DNA from: Anthopleura xanthogrammica
Taxonomy: Eukaryota; Cnidaria; Anthozoa; Actiniaria; Actiniidae
DNA: 64,000 nt
Assembly: GCA_964019055.1 (NCBI GenBank)
Contig: OZ025207.1
Coordinates: forward strand, 3,147,001 to 3,211,000
Direction: 5' to 3'
Of this stretch, positions 1 to 22,629 are shown one piece after another. The first letter of the stretch is position 1. Each line of letters begins with the position of its first letter. The notes beneath the pieces were generated by a model, which worked only from the letters and a program-made list of their open reading frames with translations, had not been told where the DNA came from and did not search any database. Both the position numbers and the translations under genes were made by a program.

Positions 1-101
1 TCATCATGCATCATCATCATCATCAACATCATCATCATCATGCATCATCATCATCATCACCATCATCACCATAATCATCATCATCATCATCATCATCATC
101 G
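1..101. repeat. CAT/ATC trinucleotide microsatellite
   Basis: The first hundred bases are an imperfect run of the triplet CAT with a few GCA and ACC interruptions. It begins at the window edge, so its full length is not visible. No open frame or gene signal is associated with it. Confidence 0.95.
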
Positions 102-858
102 CAAAAATCAACTTCTAAGTTCTAATTTGATCTAGGAGGGCCTAGATGAAAATTGCTCTGTGTAGTTCTAGTAACCCTAGCAAATTGCAAAGCTATATTA
201 GTTAAGTTCATTATATTGATAAAATAGAAAGTGCGCGCGTGCGCTGTGTGTTCTCATAAAGCATGCGCACCCAACCAATCAGAAAGCGAAATTTAGAACA
301 GTTACTTTATAATTCTAAATAATGTAGCGATCAACAGAATGCCCGTAAACTTTTCTAACTTTTTTAGTAAGTAAAATCGTATTTTATCTTGCAAATTGGC
401 GACTTACACAAAATATATTTTTATTCATATTTCATTGAGAAATAATTCCCATCATCAAACTACAATGAGTATAACTATTTATAAAGTTAAAGAAATTGTA
501 ACACATCTTATATGTGTTGTATACATGAATATATATGTAAATTGTTTTTTTGAAAATAAGCTGAAACACTCAAGCATGATAACTCAGTTGAAACTTTGAG
601 TATTATAAATTTAGCTTCACCCTGATAGACGAGTGAAGATGATATGGTAAGAAAATAATGATAAAATGAACCATGCAACAAAACTGATATGCTGAAACCT
701 TTATGGATAAGCAAGAAGGTGTGTGAATGGAAGTTAGTACTGCAGTACTTCACACTTTTAAGGCTGTCTTCTTTTGGTAAGATTAGTTCTTGTTGGTTTA
801 CTCTGTAATAATGAATAAAGTTTTTAGTTTTGTGTTTATACAGATGAAATAAACGAAA

Positions 859-1090
859 TGAATGGATGGATGATGGATGAACGAATGGATGGATGGGTGG
901 ATGGATGGATGGATGGATGGATGGATGGATGGATGGATGGATGGATGGATGGATGGATGGATGGATGGATGGATGGGTGGATGGATGGATGGATGGATGG
1001 ATGGATGGATGGATGGATGGATGGATGGATGGATGGATGGATGGATGGATGGATGGATGGATGGATGGATGGATGGATGGATGGATGGAC
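859..1090. repeat. GGAT tetranucleotide microsatellite
   Basis: About 55 near-perfect copies of GGAT follow a short degenerate start. All frames across it are open simply because of the repeat (they encode WMDG-type or HPSI-type strings), so these frames are not genes. It lies about 20 bases beyond the last Ig exon of the minus-strand gene. Confidence 0.97.
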
Positions 1091-1112
1091 GGGATAACAT
1101 ATACAAAAAAAA

Positions 1113-4100
1113 CTAATAACCACCTTTGATCCTTAGCTCCACGTGATTTTCATGACTTCCTACATGAGTAACCACGCCACACGTATACATCCCGACATCT
1201 TTAGAGGTCACGTGACTAATAGTCAGTTCCATATCGAACCTTTGGTCCTTGTACTTCTTCTTAACAATCCTTTCTGAGTACCGTGATTTCATGTGATATC
1301 TGGCAGTGTTTTTTATCCTGATACCACGGTGGTCCCAGAACAGAGCCGTGTAGCGCGAAGGGGTGTGCTTTGCTGAGCAAACCAGTACAGCTGTCGAACC
1401 TTTAGGAACAGTGATTACGTGGTGGAGGGGAACCACTCGAGGAGGACGACGAAATGTGTAGTCTATGAATATTAAATAAAAAAGGAAAAAGTGCATAGTT
1501 AGTACAATACTCCAGTTTCGAGTTCTCTTTTACGCTGTGTTAGCCTCAATTGTGCGTAAATTATGCAGAAATTTAGATAAAACTCGTGAAATTTCAAAGT
1601 ATTTTTATTGTCTTCTTTACACACAGATCTCTTGAATTTCCACGGGCTGTTACTGAATAAAAGAATATATTACACGGTTTTGAGGCTAACACAGCGTAAA
1701 AGAGAACTCGAAACTGGAGTATTGTCGAGCGTTTTTAACATGAGCCTCGTTGCTCGGAAGATTGGGCGACCACTTCCCACGTTATCGACCTTAAATAAAT
1801 TATCATTATTAATATATAGTATTAGACACTAAATCCATTGTTTTCTTTTGTTTTACTTGGACTGTTACTCACTAATAATCCCTTGCAGCACGTGGGAATG
1901 CAGCTCAACTTGGAGGACAATTAAAACAATAGGTTCCAGGTGATCTGGAATCTAGGCGCGCAATGCATTGTTTGTCACAGCGAAAATTTCCAAGTGTTTG
2001 TTATTATCTCTTGTCAAAATGAAATATTTTCTATCAATAACGACGAAATATGCTTTTTCTAAAAGGTATTTGGCGATTCTTTGCACGGATGAGTTTTATT
2101 TTCTTTATCATCGAGCAAAAGCTGTTATAAATCGAGCCGAAAGCCTGGAACTAGGAAACATTGAGCTACGAACAAAATGTTCACTGATTGGCTAATTCCT
2201 TCGGCCTGAGAGAAGCGAGATCACCTGGTTTCCAATTCTCTGGAGATTGAAATTCTTTTGTTTTGTTCTCCAAATTAGGTTCTTTGACGTCACGTGAAAG
2301 GGGTCTATAGTCTCCTTCGTAGTTCCCTGCGCCATCTTGAAAGGTAGCCGTGCCTTTGCATCGAAGCGAGACGAACGGGGAGCTTGCAATGATGGAAACC
2401 TTAGACAATTATTCACATGTCTCTGTAATTGCAAGGCTACCTCATGTTTTGCTTCAATGCAAAGGCACGGCTACTTTTCAAGATGGACTTATACAATAAT
2501 GTTTCTTGGGGAGAAATCTACTCTACTTACAAACAGGAACGACAAGGACAACATATGTATCTTTGCCCAATCGGTTGACCGCGTGACACGTGTAAATACC
2601 GCTATGCTTCATGGATACTTTCTTGAACACCAAATCGAGGCTTTCACGTGACCTGATTTGTTTGGTTGACTGCGGCATGTCTTGTGTGGCGAGTGATTCG
2701 GCTCTTTTTATCCAGGTAATTTCAGGTTGTGGGTTACCTGTTGCACGACAAGGTATGACAAGACTCGTGCCCACGTATGCTTCATACTCTTGTCTTGTGG
2801 CCGTGATGCGAGGAGGGCCTGAATAAAAAAAAAATCGCGTCTTCAATATACGACTCCTAGTATAGTTATACTGAATATCGATTAAAGATTAAAGTTAACG
2901 AAAACAAGTTTTGGGATACCTGTGGCATGGTCAAAAGTTTGCCCACGTATACACCCCTTGCACGTGACGTCAAAGCAGCTCAATTTGGAGGACAAAACAA
3001 AAGAATTTCAATCTCCTGAGAATTGGAAACTATTGTTTTGTCCTCTAAATTGAACTGCATTCCGACGTGCTGCAAGGGATCTATACTTCGTGGGTTTGAT
3101 TCAGGGAGTACTTGAATACCGTAAACCCACGAAAATAAGCCCAAAAGCTTCCCATATGAAGGACCATGCCTGATGAATGCTAATGATGGAAAATTAGATC
3201 TTATTCTCCCTCATTAAAGATTCATCAGGAAAAAATAAGGTTATGGAGTCCCTGTGGCACGGCACGGTGCACTAAAAGATCTCCTTACGTATAGCTTTAT
3301 CTTGGGACGTGATACGATGGAGTGTCAACGTCAACACTAAACTATTTGTAAAACATCTGAATTACTATTCATGGTTCATTACCTTCCTGCGCGAGCCCAC
3401 AAGAGTGCTTTGTATTTTCCACCATCACTTCACAGCGCAAGTCCTCCACACGTCCGACAGGAGTCCGGAAGTCTAACGATAACCCCAACCACTTAATTGA
3501 TCCTGATTCTTGTTTCAAGACTTGATCCTGTTCCTTCCATGTGATCTTTGAGGCTATTTTACCTTGTTTAACACTGCAGTTAAGGTACTGGGGTGTCAAG
3601 CTGTCCTTGAGGTATCGTGGTGTAAATGATCCATTAACCTGGCATGTTGAATATTCATGCGCTGAGACATCTATAAAAAGATAGACAATACATTCTTTAT
3701 TTCCAACTGTGAAGATTATTGCGGCAAACGGAGAATCACACAAGGTAATGGGGCAGTTGCCAAGCTCCATGTCTACAAGTACGTCAGTGTGGAACTAAGA
3801 CCTCGCTCAAACGTCGAACTTCACATGAACCGAACGCATTAAAAACAATGGGTAAAAAAGCGGTCTTCTTTGATGTCATTAGGTTCGGCTAAGAAACGAT
3901 CTACGTTTCAACTGGGCTTCAGCTTTGGTTCAGAGACAATGCCAAAAATATCATTCTTTTTGCCTTTTCAAGTTCCGTTTCCAATAACTCGATCAAGAAT
4001 GTAAAACTACGCTTGAAGCTCTTGAAATTAGAATCCACACAGCAAAACTGACCAGAAAAAAAGCGTTTATTTGCGCACCATTCTTTATATTTTTGGTTCA

Positions 4101-5220
4101 GTGTTTGGACTTTAAACTGTTATTTCTACTACCCTCGAGTTAAATGAGTCAAAGATAACGTTAATCAACGCCTACGTGTTGCGCGCAGCGATCCTATCTG
4201 TTAATTGCCTCGCCCAAATATTTAGCCAACTCCGTAATTTTAGTTATCTCGGCTGTTCAAATATTTTTGGAAATTTGTATTCGGTTTATCGCGCAAGTAT
4301 TACATTTGTAAGTAAATGCGCTGTCTCCAAACAAGCACCACAATAAATTTGCTTAAAGATTTGATTTTTTTGGTCGTAATTATTGCGCGTTCCAAGACGA
4401 GATCAGTGCGCTGATCAACCTATTTTTTCAAGAGGAAAAACAGGGTAATATTTAACGTCTGCGTCAAGATTCTGCCATCAATCAATGCGCGCAAATTAGA
4501 GCTAACATGCCTAAACCTTTTAAGATACACCCTGAATAAAATTTACATTTCTTCTACAAAAGTGAGTTGCTATACCGTAATTACTGGGTCAAATTATTAT
4601 TTCCAAATCTTTAGATCAAGGCGAAATTTTGTAAGCGGAATCTAATAAAATGGAGTGTTTCCTGTGGTCAAGTTTTCTTAAGAGCGAGTGTACGAGAATA
4701 TGTAGTCTGGGATAGGAAATAGCGTGGATTACAAGTTTGAATTTCAAAGTATATGGAGGTCGATATGGAGTTTTAAAGCTCAGTGTGACGTGCTTGATCT
4801 GAATAAATCAGATCAAAACTGATATTCACGTTTCTTATATGCGTTTCAATGTTTCTCGCGCAAGCAACGAGATTGTCGATTTTGCTGTGCAACAAAATGC
4901 ATTGCTTTTTATGTTCAGCAATATCGCGCAATTCACACAAAAAAATTGTAGAGAAAACCGAGCTCAGACGTTGAACTTTTTGCACGATGTTTTGTTGTGA
5001 GATATGATATATGCCGCAGTATTCTCTATCGCTACTAATGCAGCAAGGATCGATTCAAAAATATTTTCAATTTGCAAGCGCGTATAACTAACTATTGCAG
5101 AGTGTATCATCAACTCTGCCTACTGACAGTGGAAGAATATATATATTTTTTGCGACAAGAGTTCAACTTACCTGCATAGGAGAAGAGAAGCAAACTCCAA
5201 ACCACTAGCAGTTGAAGCAT
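1113..5220 (-). CDS. Secreted protein with three Ig-like domains
   Basis: Four exons on the minus strand are inferred: 5172-5220, 3383-3670, 2531-2818 and 1113-1462. All three introns are GT-AG and phase 1, the classic symmetrical Ig exon pattern. The 324-residue product starts with a signal peptide ([17 protein letters not shown]). Ig1 (about 18-112) has Cys, ITW and LRC landmarks; Ig2 (about 113-208) has IPC, ITW and YTC; Ig3 (about 209-320) has LVC, LFW and YTC. No membrane segment or GPI signal is seen, so it should be secreted as modelled. The stop at 1113-1115 is close to a weak donor (GTGGTT at 1123), so further exons beyond the window start are possible. Extracellular adhesion or immune recognition is the usual role of such proteins; the specific family is not recognised. 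Confidence 0.8.
1503..1727. mobile_element. Fold-back MITE in Ig-gene intron 3
   Basis: The left 45 bases (1503-1550) are repeated in inverted orientation at 1680-1727 with almost no mismatch (core ACTCCAGTTTCGAG). The short spacer has no coding capacity. A diverged half-copy is seen near 51539-51610 in a KATNB1 intron, which shows that it is dispersed. Confidence 0.75.
1722..1805 (+). mobile_element. Repeated 3' tail, probably of a non-LTR element or SINE
   Basis: An 80-base block (containing GCCTCGTTGCTCGG and ending TTAAATAAAT) is almost identical to 24184-24262, where it runs into an (AAT)n tail. A conserved block followed by a simple A/T-rich tail is typical of retroposon 3' ends. The parent element is not visible here. 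Confidence 0.55.
1881..2309. mobile_element. Family A fold-back MITE, split by a second element
   Basis: Left half 1881-1937 and right half 2227-2309 together match the roughly 140 bp family A consensus (arms with CAGCTCAATTTGGAGGACAAAAC, ends CCCTTGCA.../...GGGGTCTATA). The two halves are separated by the 289 bp element at 1938-2226, which shows a nested insertion. Other family A copies lie at 2951, 6825, 9866, 42531, 43092, 44225, 45405 and 56469. Confidence 0.8.
1938..2226. mobile_element. CAGGTGAT-ended element (family K), nested copy
   Basis: The ends are AGGTGATC and GATCACCT in inverted orientation. The element interrupts a family A MITE, with imperfect 6-8 bp flanking duplications (GGTTCC and GGTTTCC). 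A second copy in the opposite orientation is at 12039-12331. Both copies keep a matching open frame of about 75 codons; its similarity follows from sequence identity between the copies and does not prove coding. Confidence 0.75.
2309..2485. mobile_element. Family J fold-back MITE
   Basis: This is an inverted repeat with arms containing GTGCCTTTGCATCGAAGC and its reverse. It matches the element at 45857-46078. It abuts the right end of the family A copy, so intron 3 of the Ig gene is largely a stack of elements. Confidence 0.7.
2951..3086. mobile_element. Family A fold-back MITE
   Basis: This is a complete copy: CCCCTTGCACGTGACGTC at one end and GACGTGCTGCAAGGG at the other, with long internal complementary arms around TCTCCTGAGAATTGG. 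It lies in intron 2 of the Ig gene. Confidence 0.85.
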
Positions 5221-5255
5221 TCTTGAATCTTTAGCACCAAGTATTCCTAAGCTCT

Positions 5256-5263
5256 CTTTTATA
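5256..5263 (-). promoter_or_regulatory. TATA box of the Ig-protein gene
   Basis: On the minus strand the sequence reads TATAAAAG, with its first base 43 bp upstream of the ATG at 5220. A start site at the usual 25-30 bp downstream would leave a 5' leader of only 10-20 bases. The position and perfect match support it; no transcript evidence is available. Confidence 0.6.
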
Positions 5264-6824
5264 CCACATAAATTCATTCGGGGATACGTGTTCTTGACTT
5301 ATGCTTGGTGCTTCTCGAAAAAATACTGATCATACTGGAGGAGTGTATGGGGGCGTGATGGCATGCTAGATCAGTACAGCTTTTGCTATAGATGTGAACT
5401 AACACACTGAATATTGGATCGTCTGATGAGGTTTATGTGGATCTCAATTCGAAGTGCTGGGCTGTGAATATAGTGTCTGTGCGCTGGGAACTTTGTTACA
5501 ATATCCTAATGATTCAGTATTGGCCAGTATTTATCTATGAAATCAGAACTCCGTTACACATGGAAGCGAGGCATTGTTCGAGAGGTCAAAAAAGATACCT
5601 TGTTCAATGCTCACAAAAATAATCCATTTCTTGAAACATTTCCACAACACAATACAACTACGGATCTCAATTCTTCTGCTCATAACAATTGGATTTGAAG
5701 GTTGAAATTCAATTTAAAGATCTTCAAGCCTGAGGTCATCTGAGTTGATTGTGAGAAAAGGAAACGTAAAAACTATCTTTTCCGGAAAGTCTAGGCCAGG
5801 CGCCTTTAGCTTTCTTGATGTACGTGCTCGCTCTTGTGTCGTCTTTCCAGCCACTTCAAGAACAAAGAACAAGTTCTAAAACTTGGTCATTTGGCAGAAG
5901 TAATGCCATAGAATGACTCTTAATATAAGGATTAGAACGTTGCGATGAAGAATTTTACAAGTAGAAAAATAAATCTCGAAGTCGGAAAAAACTACCTCGT
6001 CACGTTAGACAAATGTCGTGTTTTGATTTGGTTTCTGTATTAATGCATGGAGTTATATTATCACTAATATATCTATATTATCCTAGCCAATCAGGATGCA
6101 GGATTTGCAATATACACTAGTCTATTTGTACCAAGGCACGCATTAGAGAAGCAAGAATATCGAAATAAAATTAGTAAAAAGAAAACTTCATAAAGGCAAT
6201 CTAGCCCACACATCCAGTGTCACGTTTGCCTCCGGGCTAGAAATTTTTTGTTTTGATATGATTAGACAACTTCCGCCTCAGCTTGATATCATTCAGTCGT
6301 CTGTAGTTCATGATATCATGAACCCAGCGTCTCGACCAAGCTGAAAACCCGCTTTGTCCTATCTTTATAAGGACAGTTATGCTTTTTGAAGCTCAAGAAT
6401 TTGTAAACACGCTCTTTTTGGGCAAAAGAACAAAATATCAAATGTGACCAAAATTTAGTGAATGTCATTTAGAGATATAACGCCTTGTACTTTGGGAGAG
6501 GTGATATTTTGACCAGCAGAAAAACTGACATTTTCGTAAATACCTCCAAGTAGCTTTACTCCAGTTCGAGAGGATTTTGTCACGAGTTTGAATCAATAGT
6601 TACACAAATGAAACGCTGATAGTTTTTTCACCAGTTAAATAAAAAATCGTGAAAGTAGCATTCTTGTCGTTTTTCTGATCTGCTGAGCGTAGCGCTTACC
6701 CCAGGTGGCTGATTTCCCCCCCTCTTTAATCTGCGAAAAATTCCCTCTTGAAGTCAGGGTCATCTCGCTGTGATGTGGTAGAAGATTTTCATCGCAGGAC
6801 TATAAAAGTCAATGCCACGATTAA

Positions 6825-6960
6825 GACCCCTTGGATGTGATCGAAGCAGCTTAATTTGGAGGACAAAACTAAAGAATTTCAATCTCCTGAGAATTGGAAC
6901 CTATTGTTTTGTCCTCCAAATTGAGCGGCATTCCGATGCTACAAGGTTTCTTTACGGAAT
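6825..6960. mobile_element. Family A fold-back MITE
   Basis: This is a full-length copy in intergenic DNA. The arms contain GCTTAATTTGGAGGACAAAAC and the inverted GTTTTGTCCTCCAAATTGAG. Confidence 0.85.
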
Positions 6961-7925
6961 TGAGAACAAATTTTTTTAGCCAACCACATCGCGCGAGATC
7001 ACTGTTCGTCCAATGAAAATGCGTGGACATAAGCAGTCATGGTCACGGTACTACATGTCTGTACCTGGAGTTTTGCAGTCAGTTTTGATCTAGAACATTC
7101 TAGAAAAATACTGATTTCAGAAACGTACGGTAAAAAAGAAGATTCTAGAAAAATATTCTAGAAACTTCCATGTTACTTAATGGCGAGAAAATACGAGAAA
7201 GTGACAAAATCGTGGAACTTGTCGCGCAATATTGTTACGTTGTAAGTTGCAGAGTAAATATTGCTCGTTTTACCATCCTGAGAGCAACACATTTTCATTA
7301 TTGCAGAGAGTAGAAAAATAATTTAATAAAGTCTTAAGTGAAGTGACAGCATTCACATCATTGGAAGTATAAACCTTTATAACTTAAAGAGGCAACACTC
7401 AAAATCAAGAAATATTTTACCATTCAACTATTCACTTCATGTAGAATCAATACTGTGAATATTGAATCAGGAATGTTATGCACTTTAAAGGATTTTTTCT
7501 TTTCTCAGAACGAAAGGAAATATACGAAAAACCTATTACAAGCGAGAAATTCTGGACAGAAAAATGTTTCAGATGGAAAAGCCTTTAACAATGAGTTAAA
7601 GATAGAAAGAATGGAGCCAATATCAGTAGGAAATTATGAGAAATCTGCGAGTGATATCTGTATAAGGCCGAAAAAGGTGTTAAATATATTGGCTTTGAAA
7701 TTTGAGATTTTGGAGATTTCACTTCCCGTATCACAAAAAGCTTTTTTTATTTTATTTTATTTTTTTACAATAATTTAGTTAGTTTTTAAGTGATAACTGC
7801 TACAGAGTTCTAATGTGTTGAAAGATGTTCATAGAAAAAGATGATGAAAGGAAGATGGATTTTATGAAGAGGTTAAGTGATATGCCTGAGTGCAGTTTGT
7901 GAGAATTGTTCTAAATGAGAAGAGA

Positions 7926-8400
7926 TCAGTAGGAGGAAAGAAAGAAATAATGTAAGAAAAAGAAAGAAAGAAGAAATGAATTAATAAAAGAAATTGAAAA
8001 GAAAAAGAATAAGTAGAAGTGGAAGTACAACAAGAACAAGAACAAGAACAAGAAGAAAAAGAAGAAGAAGAAAAAGAAGAAAAAGAAGAAGAAAAAGAAG
8101 AAGAAGAAGTAGAAGAAGAAAAAGAAAAAGAAGAAGAAGAAAAAGAAAAAGAAGAAGAAAAAGAAGAAGAAAAAGAAGAAGAAGAAAAAGAAAAAGAAGA
8201 AAAAGAAAAAGAAGAAGACAAAGAAGAAGAGGAAGAAAAAGAAAAAGAAAAAGAAAAAGAAGAACAAAAAGAAGAAGAACAAAAAGAAGAAATAGAAGTA
8301 GAAGATAAAGAAGAAGAACTGAAGAAGAAGAACAAGAAGAACAAGAACAAGAAGAACAAGAAGAAACTAAAAAAAAGACAAAGGAAACTAATAAAGAAAT
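7926..8400. repeat. Purine-only (GAA/GAAAAA) tract of about 470 bp
   Basis: The plus strand is almost entirely A and G, made of irregular GAAGAA and GAAAAA units. This opens long artefactual frames on both strands (Lys/Glu/Arg-rich on plus, Ser/Phe-rich on minus). The pure purine-pyrimidine strand bias is the notable property. It ends about 260 bp before the PAN-EGF start codon. Confidence 0.9.
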
Positions 8401-8665
8401 ATAATTAGGTCATGAATGATAATCACATCGACTCACTCTGGGATCATTTCGCACATCTTCAAAGGGCTCGCCAGAGGCACTTATCCATACCAGAACTTTA
8501 AGTGTAACTTTAATGTAAGTGCATTAAGTCAGAAAGCACTTTAAAAACCTGTCAAACTTCTAAACCAATGGACATCAAGACGACTTCTATTATTTCTTTT
8601 TCAATTTCACCTAGTTTGTCTTAGAGACCAGTGAACATCATTGGTTGTTCAACGAACATCTCAAG

Positions 8666-20691
<12,026 letters not shown>

Positions 20692-21288
20692 GAGAATTTT
20701 AGAATTACACCAAATTGAAAATATGTTGTCAGTTTGAAAATGTTTAATCCGTGAAGCCAAGACCAAGGGGTATTCTGGGTAGTCGATATCCTGGGCAATT
20801 TAGAGAGTTTGCATATAGCCGCACGCATGAAGAGTGACAAAATGCTCTGTTCAGTAGCTTGAATCAATGTTCAATAGCTGTAAAACTGTAATATGTATAA
20901 TATAACCTCATAAACTGTTTACCCAGAACACCGTTCTCGCTTTCTGATTGGTTGATGGTTTGTGCATTATGAGAGCATACAGCACGCGCGCGCATTTGTA
21001 TTTTATAAAAGAAATAAAAACTTGCTTGCTGTGCTATATAAAGTTATAAAGCACTTGGGATAGGCAGAACACTTGAGAAGTGTTCAGAAGCACTCCACTA
21101 CATGCCATGCTACTCATAACACTTCTCTCGTATTCTGTCAATCATTTTCTATTTGTTCAAATTATTAAGTTCTGTTAAAAATTAGCTAAAAAATTTCGCA
21201 GTATATTATCTCATACACCATGATTTTTGTGATATAATGGTCAAAATAAAGTGTAAATTAGTCAATAGTACCTATTTAAAGTTGCATC

Positions 21289-21307
21289 GGGGGGGGGGGG
21301 GGGGGGG
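21289..21307. repeat. Poly-G run of 19 bases
   Basis: An uninterrupted run of 19 G on the plus strand is visible. Assembly length at such runs is often unreliable. Confidence 0.95.
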
Positions 21308-21644
21308 TGCAGAGGAGTTACGCATAAAAGCTTGTCCCTCCCTTACATCTACCACGCACTAAGTAACAGTGTGCGCAAATAAAAAAACAATTTTCTACAA
21401 ATCGGTGAAAGATACAAATGTAATTACTTTAAAAAATTTTTTATTACTGATGAAGGCTAAAATGTCAGTTGATAAGTATACAAAAAATATCTGGTCAAAG
21501 ACAAAAACATTATATTATATGTTCTTCCCAGGGGGGGTACTAGGGGTGATTCAGTGGTAGGGAGGTGCCGCTGAACCCTCCAAACCCTGACCCTGTTCCA
21601 GAGTAAATGTCATAAAAATATATCCTGTTCCACAGGAAGATTTT

Positions 21645-22100
21645 CACATCCTTTGTAAAAATAGATACCCTGTTCCAGAGAGTGTGATTTTATGTACCCT
21701 GTTCCAGAGAGAGTGTGATTTTATGTACCCTGTTCCAGAGAGAGTGTGATTTTATGTACCCTGTTCCAAAGAGTGTGATTTTATGTACCCTGTTCCAGAG
21801 AGTGTGATTTTATGTACCCTATTCCAGAGAGAGTGTGATTTTATGTACCCTATTCCAGAGAGAGTGTGATTTTATGTACCCTGTTCCAGAGAGAGTGTGA
21901 TTTTATGTACCCTGTTCCAGAGAGAGTGTGATTTTATGTACCCTGTTCCAGAGAGTGTGATTTTATTTACCCTATTCCAGAGAGAGTGTGATTTTATGTA
22001 CCCTATTCCAGAGAGAGTGTGATTTTATGTACCCTGTTCCAGAGAGAGTGTGATTTTATGTACCCTGTTCCAGAGAGAGTGTGATTTTATGTATCCTGCT
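21645..22100. repeat. About 31-bp minisatellite (ACCCTGTTCCAGAGAGAG...)
   Basis: About 14-15 units are present, alternating between 29 and 31 bp through loss or gain of a GA dinucleotide (AGAGAGTG versus AGAGTG). It is intergenic and opens no meaningful frame. Confidence 0.92.
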
Positions 22101-22629
22101 CCAGAGAAAAAGAACGCTGAAAACCATACCGTTTGGCGGCACATACCCATCTATAGCAAAATAGGGAGTACCCCTCCCTTCTTATCTCCCTTTTACATGG
22201 ATAATCTTACAGTAAACAGAGTTCATTCTCTTATCAATAATGCCTGAGTCTTGCCCTCTTTTTGCAAAGGACTAAAGAATCTTTTCTATTCTACTTAGAC
22301 TACACTAACACTTTCACTTTCACAAAAATACAAAAATAATTTATCTCATGTTTAAATAGAAAAATACCTAAAATTTTTTGTCTTTCTGAATTATACAAAA
22401 ATATGACAATCCCGTTTTTACAAAATTATTTTCTTGAAAGTATTGTACTTTAGTCATATTCTCATTTTTCAACCTAAAGTTAGCCATTAAAATTCCACTG
22501 AATCAAATCTCTGAGTCCCTCATGACCCACTATTACTAATATTTAAGCCTGTGAATCTAATGTTTGAGTTTAACCATATATTGTGAAGTAGGAGAAAAAA
22601 AGCAATTGAACCATTTTGTGTCAATACAG

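Larger units (their letters stand above)
5264..8600. other. Intergenic region between Ig and PAN-EGF genes
   Basis: No conserved coding exon was found on either strand. Visible content is a family A MITE at about 6825-6960, a 120 bp block at 7340-7458 that recurs at 11928-12037, and the purine tract described separately. A 107-codon open frame at 7455-7778 has no recognisable domain and lies in AT-rich sequence. Confidence 0.6.
20692..22629. other. Intergenic region between PAN-EGF and CYBA
   Basis: No gene is seen. It contains a dispersed repeat at about 20935-21155 (sharing TTGTATTTTATAAAAGA and GCTTGCTGTGCT with 51870-52110 and, more weakly, with 31600-32130), a 19-base G run, and a roughly 31-bp minisatellite. 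Confidence 0.65.

Noticed and set aside
798..1129. Several overlapping long open frames on both strands
   Set aside because: They are translations of the GGAT microsatellite, open in every frame because the unit has no stop.
1722..1805. Possible tRNA-like fold in the repeated block
   Set aside because: No convincing cloverleaf or promoter boxes could be drawn by eye; a retroposon 3' tail fits better.
1968..2195. 75-codon frame that is conserved with 12072-12299
   Set aside because: The two frames belong to two copies of the same mobile element; similarity is explained by DNA identity, and nothing resembles a known protein.
7455..7778. 107-codon frame in intergenic DNA
   Set aside because: It has low complexity at the end, no domain, no splice or promoter evidence, and lies in AT-rich sequence.
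7862..8408. Long Ser/Phe-rich and Lys/Glu-rich open frames
   Set aside because: They follow directly from the purine-only tract; there is no start context, splice signal or conserved domain.
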